Shown: positions 29,516-39,356, counted from the first letter of the stretch. The stretch is 64,000 nucleotides of DNA from CAVSUZ01 sp963791885 (GCA_963791885.1 CAWBUL010000005.1:1364001-1428000); one strand, 5' to 3'. Made by a program: numbers and translations. Notes: generated by a model from the letters alone, not told the origin.

Positions 29516-30478
29516 TCATGGATCCAGCATCGCTCCCACCCGCTTGACAGCAACCAAACAATTCCCGCAGGCGAACTCCGAGACCGCGTCCTCCGGCAGG
29601 AGGCTGACGATTTTCTTCCACGGATCGGAGAGGGGATCGAGATTAGCCAGATCACCAACCGTCATAGCGCGGAGCTCGTCCTTAAGAGGCCCGTCTTGCA
29701 GGCGAGCGAGCATTTCGTGAAGAATCCAGTGAACCGTGTACGCCGGAGTTTGATGCGCTCCGGTGCCGCAGAACTGGATCTCGAAATCGTTGTCTTGGAA
29801 CAAACTGCATAACCCCTCTCGCGTCGCATTGAAGAAGTGCGACGGGAAACCATGCACAGGCTGGAGAAATGGCCAGTCTATGAATGCCTTTCCGCCGGGC
29901 TTGAGCATTCGCTGCATCTCTTGAACAACGACCCAGGGCTTGCGCGTGTGCTCCAGCACCGCAAAGCAACCGATACCGTCAAGAGATGCCGACTTGATCG
30001 GATACAAGCAGGTCGGATCTACGATTAGATCCGCCGTCCTCGATGGGTAAACCTCAAGGTAAAGGCAGTTCGAATAGACGGCGTTTCGGAAGCCGCAGCC
30101 AATGTCCATGTAGAGGCCGTGCGGATCGGATTCCAATAATTGATTGAACGGATCGAAGCCAGGGTTGGCCAACTCCTGAACGTACTCGCTGAGGGCGAAA
30201 TGATGGTTGCCCGCTACGATTGGGAAGGTCCCTTCCGTGAGAACATCCTCGTCGAGGTCGAGAGCGTCGCGAAAGCGATTGAACTTCTCAGTCCTGTATG
30301 ATTGCAGGTTGCGGAGGTAATCCCGGGCGAGTTGTTGGCGCCCCTCGTGCCGCCCATACCGGACAAAATGGTCCCGGGCCGACATACTGGCGGCCCCCAC
30401 GTCCGGATTAGCTAGGAGATATGCGTCCTCATCCAAATTCTCCGCCAGGGCAGGTTCAAGAACGTGGTAAAACTGCAT
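29516..30478 (-). CDS. Class I SAM-dependent methyltransferase with WYL-type repeat, 320 aa
   Basis: This gene is intact. Residues 15-50 hold one unit of the surface-glycan repeat (DEDAYLLANPDVGAASMSAR, then HFVRYGRHEGR), related to the four units in the fusion at 20.9 kb. The methyltransferase domain follows: YMDIGCGFRNAVY (SAM-binding loop), SASLDGIGCFAVLEHTRKPW (motif II/III region) and RMLKPGGKAFIDWPF. It probably methylates a sugar of a cell-surface glycan or lipid-linked intermediate; the substrate is unknown. A leaderless ATG at 30478 without a clear ribosome-binding site is the best start. The IS1182 remnant lies downstream. Confidence 0.8.
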   Translation of the reverse strand: MQFYHVLEPALAENLDEDAYLLANPDVGAASMSARDHFVRYGRHEGRQQLARDYLRNLQSYRTEKFNRFRDALDLDEDVLTEGTFPIVAGNHHFALSEYVQELANPGFDPFNQLLESDPHGLYMDIGCGFRNAVYSNCLYLEVYPSRTADLIVDPTCLYPIKSASLDGIGCFAVLEHTRKPWVVVQEMQRMLKPGGKAFIDWPFLQPVHGFPSHFFNATREGLCSLFQDNDFEIQFCGTGAHQTPAYTVHWILHEMLARLQDGPLKDELRAMTVGDLANLDPLSDPWKKIVSLLPEDAVSEFACGNCLVAVKRVGAMLDP

Positions 30479-30899
30479 TTTGTGAACCGGTTTTCAGATT
30501 GGTCTTCAAGTGATGGACCGCCTCCGAGGAGACGGTGAAAGTGCACTGTCTATTCTACTTTGGCCAGCCGCGCCAACCTGCTGCTTTTGGCCAACAATGC
30601 CAATTCCCCGGCGTTCCCACGCTGGGTGAACGGGGCCCGCCCCTCACACTCCATGCTGGCAATAATCGCGATACCCCGTCAGGTAGCAAGCGGCGGCATG
30701 GACAATCAGTTTGGGATGCACACACCGGGTTTCTTGAGCACGATAGTGGGACATGTGCGTGTCCCAACGGGTTGGCCACGCGGATGCCCGGTAGGAATTC
30801 GCGCCATCGAGCGCCCTGGTGCGATTGGGGCTCAGAGGCATCAGGCCTGCCGCTCGGTGCTCAAGGGCCCGAAGTGGACGGCTGGTCGCTCCCAACGCC
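30479..30899. other. 421-base stretch without a confident gene
   Basis: This is the upstream region of the divergent methyltransferase gene. Open frames exist on the plus strand but show neither a ribosome-binding site nor a family motif. It leads into the GC-rich repeat tract. Confidence 0.4.
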
Positions 30900-31770
30900 C
30901 CCAGGGAGCGTGCCCTTCCGTCCGCATCCGTAGATTGAGCGTGAGCGAGGTCGGCTCAACCAACCCAAGGAGCGATAGTCCTACTAACACGGGATCAGGC
31001 GGCTGTTTCGTTCGGGTCGCTTGGCGTGCGTGAAAGTCATAGCGGTGGCGGTCGAGGCGATCGCGTGATGTTCGCGCTGCCGGTGCGCGATCACCGGGCC
31101 GGCGGACGGATCCCCTATCACCGCCGCTTCCTAATGCGCGGCCCGGTCGTGCGGACCCGATGCCGCGCGCGTCGCTCCTGACCCCCCTGACACGGTGATG
31201 CTGCCGCTGGCTGGGCGCGCGGACCTCTCGCGTCCTCCCAGTTGAACACCGTGCCCGTGCCCCTGTCGCGATGCCGGGAGCGGGCCGGTCCCCGTCGGCA
31301 ACCCCTTGCGGCGTCGCCCTGGGGCTGGACAGAGCCCGCCCCTGCCGGTGCCCGGAGGAGCCTGCCTGTCCCCGGCAGCACCCCTGCGGGTCGCGCCCTA
31401 GCGCTAGACAGATCGCTGTGCCCCCGCGGGCGGAGCATCGCGCCGGTGCAGCCGTCGTGCGGGCAGGGACGCCCGGAGCGTGCCCGCCTACCCCTCTCGC
31501 CCCGGCTGCGTGGCGCTGGGCTGGACAGAGGCCGTCCCTGGTCGCGGGCGGAAGCCGAGCACCGTGGCGGTGCTGCTCTCGGTGCGGGCTACGCTGCCGG
31601 GAGCGTGCCGGTCCCCGTCCGCACCCCAGCGGGGTGGCGCTGGCGCTGAACAGAGCGCCGTCCCGTCGCGGACGAACGAGTTCGAGCGTCTTGCCAGTGC
31701 CGGGGTCATGCCGGACAACGCCGGGAGAGTGCCCCTCCGTCCACATCTCATGGGGGCTGGCTCAACCAAC
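30900..31770. repeat. Degenerate GC-rich repeat tract (five or more units)
   Basis: A unit beginning GGGAGCGTGCCSGTCCCCGT recurs near 30903, 31274, 31471, 31601 and 31722, often followed by GCACCCC, a TGGCGCTGG-type stretch and GACAGAG. The outer units also share GGCTCAACCAAC (30953, 31762). Spacing is irregular and units have decayed. Long overlapping open frames on both strands are a by-product of the GC bias. Confidence 0.55.
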
Positions 31771-31984
31771 AGGACCAAAAAACCGAGCCGCAACCCGAAG
31801 CAGCAACAACCACGCCCGCAATCGTCGCCACCGCCACCGTAATGATCGTCGCGCAGGCCCAGCGGCGCAAGGAGATTCTGCTGGACGATCTGACGAGACC
31901 AGTCTCGAGTCCGATCCACCGAGCGACGCCGTCGCAAATGATCGAACACCGTCGCTCGAACTTGGTGCCGAATAGATCCTGACA

Positions 31985-32152
31985 ACGCGCCATCGGAATG
32001 CCGCCGTCCATCGCCCAAATGCGCTGCGCCTTGCCGTGCTGCGCCCGGGTCTTCTTAAGGAAGCGGCGCAGCGTGGCCGCGCGGTATATCCACGCTACTG
32101 GGCTGGCCTGCGGATGATGATCGTATCCGCGGAAGCATTTCTTGCATGCCAT
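31985..32152 (-). pseudogene. IS1634/IS4-like transposase fragment
   Basis: On the minus strand, LRRFLKKTRAQHGKAQRIWA followed by MDGGIPMARC resembles the conserved GKA.R.WVMDRGIPTE block of IS1634-type transposases. Nothing else of the gene is visible. Confidence 0.45.
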
Positions 32153-32235
32153 TCTCCTCGCGTGTGCATGAAAAAGTCGCAGGGAGGCGGATGGGTTCGA
32201 CGCGCCCCCCGTTCGGGGCGGTCAGATGGCGGCGG

Positions 32236-33167
32236 CTATCGCCTGGAGAGGCGTAGGACGGGCGACATCAAGCGCCAGACGGCACTCGACTTGATCGAGC
32301 CCAACTCCCTCTCCGCCATCGCGCGCTGCACCTCTACCCGCGCCACGCGCGCTTCCATGTCCAACACACTGCGCTCAAGCTGGGCCGAGCGTTCGGTTAG
32401 CGCCGCCACCTGGGCCAGCAACTCCGCGGCCTGCGATCTGGTCTGGTCGAGCTCAGCTTGCGCCTGCCCGGCTTCGGCCCGCGCCCTGGCGGCGTCCAAC
32501 ATGTCCCACGTCTCCGCCCTCTCGGCGTCGAGCTGCATCGGGTCTAGCTTCGCGCCGTCGAAGATGTTCATCGCCGTCGTGTGATCAGCGATGCGCCCTT
32601 TCCGTTCAAAGGGCTGATCCGTGGCCTTGCGAAAAACGGCGACGTAGTCGGCCCAGGTCCCATCGTGCGGCCTGGCCACGAACAATTCCAGAAGATCGAC
32701 CGAGACGCCGCGCCGGGATGCCCAGATGGTTAGGGCGTACCCCGCGTCGGGATAGAACCGCCAGCAATCGACCGGGTAGCGGTGAAAGGCGTAGTTGCTG
32801 GGGGCGTTGACGTAGAGGAGCCCCCGGGCTTCAGGACCCTCATCAGGTCCAAGAAAGTTTCCCAGAAGCAGGCGTCATGCTCGAAGGCCGAGCTGGTGAC
32901 TGCTACGTCCACGCTGTCATCTGCGATCGGGAATGGCTCCCCCGGCGTGACAACGAGGTCGATGCCATTCCCGGGCGCCATGTCCATGCCGACATACCGC
33001 GCCCCGGCCGGGCAGTGATCTCTGAGCGAGCCGTTCACGTTCTGGCTGCCGAGTTCGACCACCTCGGTGAATTCGGGCCGCCAGTAAAGCTGGAAAAACA
33101 GCCGGCCGTGTTCGTATGCTGATGGATGCATTTCTGCCTCCAGCGATTGAGGGAGAGGGTTCACCAA
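32236..33167 (-). pseudogene. SAM-dependent methyltransferase with coiled-coil tail, one frameshift
   Basis: The N-terminal part carries VVELGSQNVNGSLRDH (SAM loop), YVGMDMAPGNGIDLV and DDSVDVAVTSSAFEHDACFW. The frame breaks in a G-run after VLKPGG near 32820 and resumes as LLYVNAPSNYAFHRYPVDCW and RFYPDAGYALTIWASRRGV. The C-terminal 100 residues form a coiled coil (AQAELDQTRSQAAELLAQVA) ending SSAVWRLMSPVLRLSRR, a tail common in glycan-assembly proteins. Restoring one G gives about 310 residues. It is part of the surface-glycan gene set. Confidence 0.8.
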
Positions 33168-33177
33168 AGCGGGTAGG

Positions 33178-33520
33178 AATGCAGTCAGAGATCAAGTACC
33201 GCCGGTGGGTCCGGCGCCAAGTCCGGGTAACGGATATTCTCGAAGAACCCCTCGATGAACACGATGATCGTCCAACAGCCCGTAGCGCGCGAAATTATCG
33301 CGCACCTTCTTTAGTAACATGCCAACCGTGATAGGTAAGTGCTCATCGCGGAGATCCCCGTCTCTAACGGTGCGTCGGCAGTCCGCAGAACAAATCGGCG
33401 GCGAGGCACACGGCGCAGGTACCTCCATACGCCTCCAGCGCACCGCGCAGAAGGATGCAGCAGCCGCCACGCCAAATGTGATGCTGGCTCGTGACTGGTG
33501 TTCGGGTCTGCACGGTGTTG
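33178..33520 (-). pseudogene. TylF/MycF-type sugar O-methyltransferase fragment
   Basis: On the minus strand, GTCAVCLAADLFCGLPTHR precedes ITVGMLLKKVRDNFARYGLL, and after a one-base shift FIEGFFENIRYPDLAPDPPA. This is the SAM-binding to acidic-loop region of macrocin-O-methyltransferase (TylF) relatives. Both ends are missing. Confidence 0.65.
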
Positions 33521-33721
33521 TGTCGGGCCTAGCGCGAGCGATTGATGCCATCCTCGTGGCCGCGGCGCGCGAAGACGAAGCGGCCGGCGATCGGCGCTCG
33601 CGCTAGGAAGCAGTACGGAGACCGGTCTATGAAAGCGAGGGGTTCGGAGTGCAAGTGCGAGGCAGAAATGAGCGTCGTGAGAATTGGGGCCCTCTCCTCT
33701 CATGCCGGACGGTCGCACGAC

Positions 33722-34230
33722 ATGGACAAGCCGAGAGATTGGGATGACATGGAGCTGTATTGGCAACTTATGGAGCGCCTGCATCCGGACGCCGTCATCA
33801 AGGTCGGCGTCTACCGGGGCGGTAGTACCCTATCGTTCGCCGACACGATGTGCATGTTCGGCCTGTCGCCTCGTGTCGTCTCCATCGGCGTCGCCGCCAA
33901 CGTCGGTTTCGTCGACAGCCGTATCCGAATCATCACCGGCGACGCGCTACACCTCGGTACGTCGTGCACGCAGCCGTGTTGGAACGAATGCCACGGCCGT
34001 GGCTCGTTGTCGAGTACAGCGCGCACTTCTACGAGACCACCCATGCGGTGCTTGAATTCTTCCACCTACACTTGGCGTCCGGCGACTACATCGTCGTAGA
34101 GGATGGCGTGGTAAAATTCCTGCCCGAGCCGCACTATCGAACCTACCAAGATGGCCCCGATCGCGCCTTCCCTCATTCCCGCCGCAGGAAGGGCATGAAA
34201 TCCGGCACGGCTTCAAGCAGCATATTTTCG
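33722..34230 (+). pseudogene. Cephalosporin hydroxylase (CmcI)-like methyltransferase, frameshifted
   Basis: The plus-strand frame from 33722 reads WDDMELYWQLMERLHPDAVI and KVGVYRGGSTLSFADTM (SAM loop with Gly-Val-Tyr). It then shifts near 33957 to VVHAAVLERMPRPWLVVEYS, AHFYETTHAVLEFFHLHLAS and GDYIVVEDGVVKFLPEP. These motifs fit CmcI/rhamnosyl O-methyltransferases. The 3' end is degraded. The lesion is loss of one base. Confidence 0.72.
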
Positions 34231-34639
34231 TCGATCTCTACCGCGCTGCCACTTTCCCCAGAAATTTCGATCAATCTGTCGAACTCAGACTGGCTTGTAG
34301 CCTTCGCTCTCAGCGAAGATCGACAGTGCGGGCGGAAAGGTGGCTACATATCCCTCGTTGCTGACGGCAATCCGCGTCGCATCGCGCTTTGTTCTCCATT
34401 CGAAGCTCTCATGCCGCGTGATGTCTTCCCATTTCCCAGAAGCCAGGGCTTGCCGCGGGCGAGCGCTAGCCGACATCCATTGAAAACTCGCACCGTAATA
34501 GGCACCGAAGGGATGAGCCGCTTTTGAAGTACGCGCTGCATGGCGGCAGGCTCGCGCAGCAGACGTAACCAGTCGGCAAAGACTTCCTGAAACCGGGGCG
34601 CGGCTGGGAACGGTCAGGGGAGGGATCATCACACGCAGG

Positions 34640-35110
34640 ACGGTCGCGCTTCTCGCCATCCCGGGCGCCGGCATGGCCGTGGGCCTGGCGCCGCTTGGCG
34701 ACTCACCAGCCATCGCCGCTACATCGCCAAAGCCAGAGATCACCCAGGATGCGAGGTCCGCCCTTGCGCAGATGGGCACGGCGCTGCTCGCAAAGGAATT
34801 CTCGTTCCACGCGCGGACGATCGAGCAGACGCGAGACAGAGCGATATGTCGCTCCGTATCGAGCACGAATTCAACGTGCCCGTTCGCCGGCCGGACCGCC
34901 TACTGGCTGACGGAACGGGTGACTACGGACCGAGAAAGCTTGATGTATGACTACAAGACTGTCGTGCTCGCGCCGTACAACGGCAAATTGTGCGCGAGCC
35001 CTGCCGGTGCCCAATACAATTCAACAGATGATGTACGTCGTGATGGGCCGCTTCGGCCTTGAATTCCAGATGGCGGATTTGGCCGTTGGATTTTTGGTTG
35101 GGGGAAGAAC
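34640..35110 (+). pseudogene. DUF2092 periplasmic protein, frameshifted
   Basis: A signal-peptide-like start (VALLAIPGAGMAVGLAPLG, then ATSPKPEITQDARSALAQMG) leads to AKEFSFHARTI. Other frames carry IEHEFNVPVRRPDRLLADGT and IQQMMYVVMGRFGLEFQMAD. This order fits DUF2092, a LolA-like periplasmic family. At least two frameshifts and loss of the C-terminal half make it non-functional. Confidence 0.65.
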
Positions 35111-35259
35111 TGTACCTTGGCTGGAACTGGCACTCGTTGGTGGAAATCGAAGGGGGGTTATGATATCTTTCGAGAGTTGGCTGAGGATGGAACCGGTCGG
35201 TTCACGCTTGCCAACGACGAAACTGGAATCGACGGTGATCCCGGACACAGGGAGAGTTC

Positions 35260-36238
35260 ATGGAAACAGCAGGAATGCCGAGGGAAAGCTTCGACGAAGA
35301 GCGCTATCTCGCGGCCAATCCCGATGTTGCAGCAGCGGTCAAGGCAGGCCAATTTGCATCGGGGCGGGAGCACTATGAGACATTTGGGCGCGCGGAAGGA
35401 CGTGCCACAGGCCGTTCCGTGGCCGCCCAGCCTCCAGTTACCCCGGCTGGAGACAAATCCGATGAGTTGCGAATTTTCCTCGGCTTCGAGCAACGTTTCC
35501 CATCCAGTCAGACGGCTGTCGACATTTTTCGCGGACGATGGGCATCTGACCTGGCGCCGCTGCTCGGCGTTTCGGGCACCGGCACAGTGCCGGTGTTTAC
35601 GCAGGACCAGCGCCCGCAGCAGGCGGCTCTGATCCTCGGTAAGGAGGGTCGGCTGGTTGGCTTCAAAGTGCTGGAACTCGGTCCCCTCGAAGCTGCGCAC
35701 ACTTATCTGCTCGAAGGATTGGGGGCGGAGTCCGTTACCGCGGTGGAGGCGAACATCGAGGCATATTTGAAATGCCTTGTCGTGAAAGAGCTCCTGAGAC
35801 TGAAGAGGACGACATTCCTGCTGGGAGATATCGTAGAGTATATCTCATCAAAACCTGGACCATTTGACCTGGTGTTTTGTTCTGGTGTGCTTTACCACAT
35901 GGTCGATCCGGTCACGGTTATCAGATCGATCTGCAATGTGACCGACCGCTGTTTCGTGTGGTCGCACTACTATGACGCTGGTCGGCATCCGGGGCAGTTC
36001 CAGCCGAATTCGCACTCCGATCGAGGCTTCACAACTACGTACCTGGTCCCACACGTACGACGGCGACCGCCGCTCGCAGTTCTGGGGTGGGAATAAACCT
36101 ACTTCCGTGTGGCTGGAGCGCGACGCGTTATCCAGTGCCTTTCGGCACTTCGGTCTGTCCGACATCACCGTTGTCGACGACGACCGGAACCACCCCAATG
36201 GGCCTTGCTTTATGTTCACCGCCCGTCGACCGACGTAG
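35260..36238 (+). pseudogene. SAM-dependent methyltransferase with WYL-type repeat, frameshifted
   Basis: ATG 35260 has GGGAGAG upstream. The N-terminal repeat DEERYLAANPDVAAAVKAGQ with HYETFGRAEGR matches the glycan repeat at 20.9 and 30.4 kb. The methyltransferase part has GFKVLELGPLEAAHTYLLEG (SAM loop), VTAVEANIEAYLKCLVV and FDLVFCSGVLYHMVDPVTVI. The frame shifts near 36045 and ends as HTYDGDRRSQFWGGNKPTSV and DDDRNHPNGPCFMFTARRP. One base change would restore about 325 residues. A substrate in surface glycan or glycolipid synthesis is likely. Confidence 0.78.
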
Positions 36239-36594
36239 CGATACGATGCGTAAGGGAGCGAGCGGCCACTGAGGGCTGAATCGCACCGACGTCCGCCGGA
36301 GTTTTTCGGCGATGTCCTTGGGAAGCGGACGTGGGACCTGATGCGCGAATTGCCAGCTTGCACGAGAATCGGTCATTACCGTTGCGGCAAAATGCAATGC
36401 GAAGTTCGCCGCCGCCTCGCCGTTTTCCCGGCTCTCGAACGAGGAACGGACGGCGCTCAAGGCGATCTTGGCCAGGATCGTGGCCGGGCAGGATGGCGGA
36501 TGATCGCCTCCTTATTGGCTCACCTACCCAAGGTTGGCTTTTCGGATGCGCCCTCATCTGGTCCCGCGATTTGGTTTGCGCCGTGGTGAATCGG
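36239..36594. other. 356-base stretch without a confident gene
   Basis: A plus-strand frame ending at 36500 reads AAKCNAKFAAASPFSRLSNE and ERTALKAILARIVAGQDG, with no start. A related stretch (TALKAILV) occurs near 38540 beyond the IS256 element. These may be two pieces of a repeated small gene. Confidence 0.35.
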
Positions 36595-36602
36595 GGCACG
36601 AA

Positions 36603-38037
36603 GATGGTGTCCCAACACGTGGTGTAGGAGCAGAACTCCTTGGCGGGTTGGACCGCCGTGTCAGGCTGCGATGAGAGGCAGACTGACGCTGAGATCATGG
36701 CCCAGGGGAGCGATGGTTTCCAGGGTCATATAGCGGGCACGCTGAACGGCCCATTCATCATTCTGTTCGAGTAGCAGTGCACCAACCAGCCGGGTAACAG
36801 CGGCTTCGTTCGGGAAGATACCCACCACCTCGCTGCGCCGCTTGATCTCCCCATTGAGGCGTTCGAGCGGATTGGTGCTGTGTATCTTGGTGCGGTGCTG
36901 TGCCGGAAAGCCCATGTAGGCCAGGACATCAGCTTCGGCATGGTCCATCAGGGCGGCGAGCTTGCTGATGCGTGGCCTGGCTTGATCGGCGACCTGTCGC
37001 CACTGCTTGCGAGCGGCCTCAGCATCATCCTGGGCAAACGCCGTGCCGATCCACGCCGAGACGATCCGTCGCTGCGTCTTTCCGGCATGCGCCAAGGCAT
37101 TGCGCATGAAGTGCACGCGACAGCGCTGCCAGGTCGCGCCAAGCACTTTGGCAATCGCTGCTTTCAGGCCTTCATGCGCGTCGGAGATGACCAGCTTGAC
37201 GCCGCGTAGGCCGCGGCGCGTGAGCGAGCGCAGGAACTCGGTCCAGAACGGCTCGGCTTCGCTGTTGCCGATGGTCATGCCCAGCACCTCGCGACGGCCG
37301 TCCGTGTTGACCGCCATGGCGACAATCACGGCCACCGAGACGATATGATGATCACGCCGGGCTTTGACATAGGTGGCATCCAGCCACAGATACGGCCACT
37401 CGCCTTCGATCGGACGGTGCAGGAACGTCTGCACCCGCTCGTCGATCTCGGCACAGAGCCGCGACACTTGGCTTTTGCTGATGCCCTCCAGCCCCATCGC
37501 CTTGACCAGCTCGTCCACCGAGCGGGTTGAGATGCCCTGGACGTAGGACTTCTGGATCACCGCGGTTAGCGCCTTCTCCGCCATCCGGCGCGGCTCCAGA
37601 AAGCCGGGAAAGTAGCTGCCGCGGCGTAGCTTCGGTATGCGCAGCTCCACGGTCCCAGCACGTGTCTGCCAGTCGCGATCCCGGTAGCCGTTGCGCAGGT
37701 TGGTCCAATTCTCGCTGCGCTCGCCGTGGCCAGCACCGCACAGAGTCTCGGTCTCCAGTTCCATCAGACGCTGCGCGGCGAAGCCGATCATCTCGCGCAG
37801 CAGTGTCGCGTCCGAACCCTTCTCCATCAGCTCGCGAAGGGTGATCATGTCGTCGGTCATCGGGGTGGCCTCCAAGGTCAGAGTTGCGTGTTGCAACCCA
37901 ACCCTACCCAGGAGCACCACGGTGACCACCGCTGTGGATAAGTGGCCTGCCTACTCCAAACTCTTGGCGGTACTCTTGGCGGTCGCTCCGGCAGGCCACT
38001 TACCCACAGCTCCTACACCACGAACTGGGACACGACC
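36603..38037 (-). mobile_element. IS256-family element, copy 2 (1435 bp)
   Basis: It has the same ends as copy 1 and an exact, different 8-bp target duplication GGCACGAA (36595-36602 and 38038-38045). It is identical in length to copy 1 and differs by a handful of bases. Confidence 0.95.
36661..37860 (-). CDS. IS256-family transposase
   Basis: This is a complete 399-residue DDE transposase with the same catalytic set as the copy at 5.8 kb. It differs there by Trp for Arg in SENWTNLRNG and Lys for Glu in AVIQKSYVQG. Neither position is catalytic. The chosen start follows GGAGG. It could supply transposase for all three copies. Confidence 0.95.
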   Translation of the reverse strand: MTDDMITLRELMEKGSDATLLREMIGFAAQRLMELETETLCGAGHGERSENWTNLRNGYRDRDWQTRAGTVELRIPKLRRGSYFPGFLEPRRMAEKALTAVIQKSYVQGISTRSVDELVKAMGLEGISKSQVSRLCAEIDERVQTFLHRPIEGEWPYLWLDATYVKARRDHHIVSVAVIVAMAVNTDGRREVLGMTIGNSEAEPFWTEFLRSLTRRGLRGVKLVISDAHEGLKAAIAKVLGATWQRCRVHFMRNALAHAGKTQRRIVSAWIGTAFAQDDAEAARKQWRQVADQARPRISKLAALMDHAEADVLAYMGFPAQHRTKIHSTNPLERLNGEIKRRSEVVGIFPNEAAVTRLVGALLLEQNDEWAVQRARYMTLETIAPLGHDLSVSLPLIAA

Positions 38038-38052
38038 GGCACGAAAGCGTGT

Positions 38053-38322
38053 TCAGCGGATGGGGGGAGCGTCGGCTTTCGCCACACAGACGGCCGATGC
38101 GTAGGGCGCCTCCCCAGGAACGTATAACCCACCGTGTACGCGGATCCACGCGTCCATAGATGCGTTACGCTGGTCCTCTTGTGTTTTGAGTGCTTGGTTC
38201 TGCGCGAGAATCTGCTCACGGGCAGCCTCGCACGCCGTCATCGAGTCAAATGCCGCTTGATAGCTTGATGGTGGCTGGCCGGACACAAACCACGTGACCA
38301 GCAGGATTACGGCAGTGTTCAT
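38053..38322 (-). CDS. Small exported hypothetical protein, 89 aa
   Basis: ATG 38322 begins MNTAVILLVTWFVSGQPPSS, a short signal peptide or membrane anchor. A mature part follows with two cysteines (MTACEAAREQILAQNQALKT and YASAVCVAKAD), likely a disulphide. The IS256 element inserted just 8 bases beyond the stop. The family is unknown. Confidence 0.5.
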   Translation of the reverse strand: MNTAVILLVTWFVSGQPPSSYQAAFDSMTACEAAREQILAQNQALKTQEDQRNASMDAWIRVHGGLYVPGEAPYASAVCVAKADAPPIR

Positions 38323-38717
38323 CGGACGCCCCGGCTTACGGCAGCGTGACTCTTGCTGCGGCCGAGACCTCCGCGCCACCAAAAAACCCAGGGAACGGGT
38401 CAGAACGGTGCCTCTACCGGACAGAGCACGGCAGACGATCCTGGATACCGTCTTGGCAAGGGTGAGGAAGCCGACCTGGAGCGGATTGAGCAGCCGAAGC
38501 CTGGATGCTTCGCCGCCCTCTGACGAAGACCAGACGGCGCTCAAGGCGATCCTCGTCACGTTTGGCCCTCGATGCGGATCAGGGCCGGAAAGATCAGGTC
38601 AGTGCCACGCGGCTCAAAACTCCGGCCTGTAGAGCCAGCCGCGAAGCCCTATTGAAGCCCGAGTAAGGTGCGGGCAGTCATGTGCGTCAAAAATGCGCTC
38701 CTGACTGTTGATTTCGT
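38323..38717. other. 395-base stretch without a confident gene
   Basis: Only a short plus-strand frame (SDEDQTALKAILVTFGPRCG) with similarity to 36440-36500 is visible. No promoter, RNA or terminator stands out before the tRNA scar. Confidence 0.35.
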
Positions 38718-38763
38718 TGGTGGGCGCACAAGGACTCGAACCTTGGACCCGCTGATTAAGAGT
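38718..38763 (-). tRNA. tRNA-Lys(CTT) 3' half, likely attachment-site scar
   Basis: Read on the minus strand, the 46 bases run from the anticodon loop (CTCTTAATC) through the variable loop, the T arm (AAGGTTCGAGTCCTT) and the acceptor strand to CCA. The 5' half (D arm) is not present next to it. This is the pattern left when an island integrates into a tRNA gene and carries the 3' half as its attachment core. It is not a functional tRNA. Confidence 0.7.
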
Positions 38764-38931
38764 AAGCGGTATAAGTCTGCATTAAGCCGTCACAATTCGC
38801 CAACGGCCCCCATTTTCCTTGACTTACAGAACGGGATCACTGACTTCGCCGCCAGAAACCACCTTGCGGAACTCATCTGCCGAGTCCGCAATGAGTTCCG
38901 CAAAACTCCGGGTGGGACATCGAGGGCGAGC

Positions 38932-39137
38932 ATGCCGAAGTTGACCAACAAGCTCCTGGCCGGCCTGAAGCTGGAACCGGGCCGGAAGGATCGCCTGTTG
39001 TTCGACACGGCACCCCAACTGGCTCCCTGATCGTCTTGCGCGTTACCGGATCGCGCCATTGGATGATGAACGTGCGGATCATCTCGGGCTTGGCCTTGGC
39101 TCTCCGCCCCGTCCGCACACTGACACGCACGCCTAGG
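38932..39137 (+). pseudogene. Tyrosine integrase N-terminus, broken by a local inversion
   Basis: ATG 38932 begins MPKLTNKLLAGLKLEPGRKD, the typical start of P4-type island integrases, and stops at 39030. The next segment continues the same protein but on the opposite strand (LGVRVSVRTGRRAKAKPEMI, IQWRDPVTRKTIREP). The sequence ttcgacacggca at the junction suggests a ~105-130 bp inversion. The catalytic domain is gone. It lies about 170 bp from the tRNA-Lys scar, the expected place for an island integrase. Confidence 0.65.
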
Positions 39138-39144
39138 CCCCGGC

Positions 39145-39231
39145 ATCCTGGACTGGGTTACACCGACACGCCTTGATGACCATGATCGCTTACGCTTTCC
39201 TACAATCCCGCCGCACACGATTATCGAGCAT
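39145..39231 (+). pseudogene. IS701 transposase fragment
   Basis: Bases 39145-39213 encode WTGLHRHALMTMIAYAFLQS, identical to part of the IS701 transposase at 17.5 kb. The next 17 bases (ACACGATTATCGAGCAT) are another piece of the same IS in the opposite orientation, so the scrap is rearranged. Confidence 0.8.
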
Positions 39232-39356
39232 GGAGCACCTCGTGGCGAGCGCAACGGCAACTGGCGGCACGGCAATTACTCTGCGGAGTGCCAGGAGCAT
39301 CGTCGCGCGGTTCGCAGTCTTCTTCGGGACGCTGCGCGTCTGTTGGAGAAACCAAA

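Noticed and set aside
30841..31746. Long open frames on both strands of the GC-rich tract (up to 301 codons)
   Set aside because: They overlap each other on opposite strands, are rich in Arg/Ala/Gly/Pro, lack ribosome-binding sites and are explained by GC bias and repeats.
33311..33784. 157-codon minus-strand frame over the TylF fragment
   Set aside because: The TylF motifs are in other frames of the same strand; this frame has no family support.
38718..38763. Functional tRNA-Lys
   Set aside because: The D arm and 5' acceptor strand are not present next to the 3' half.
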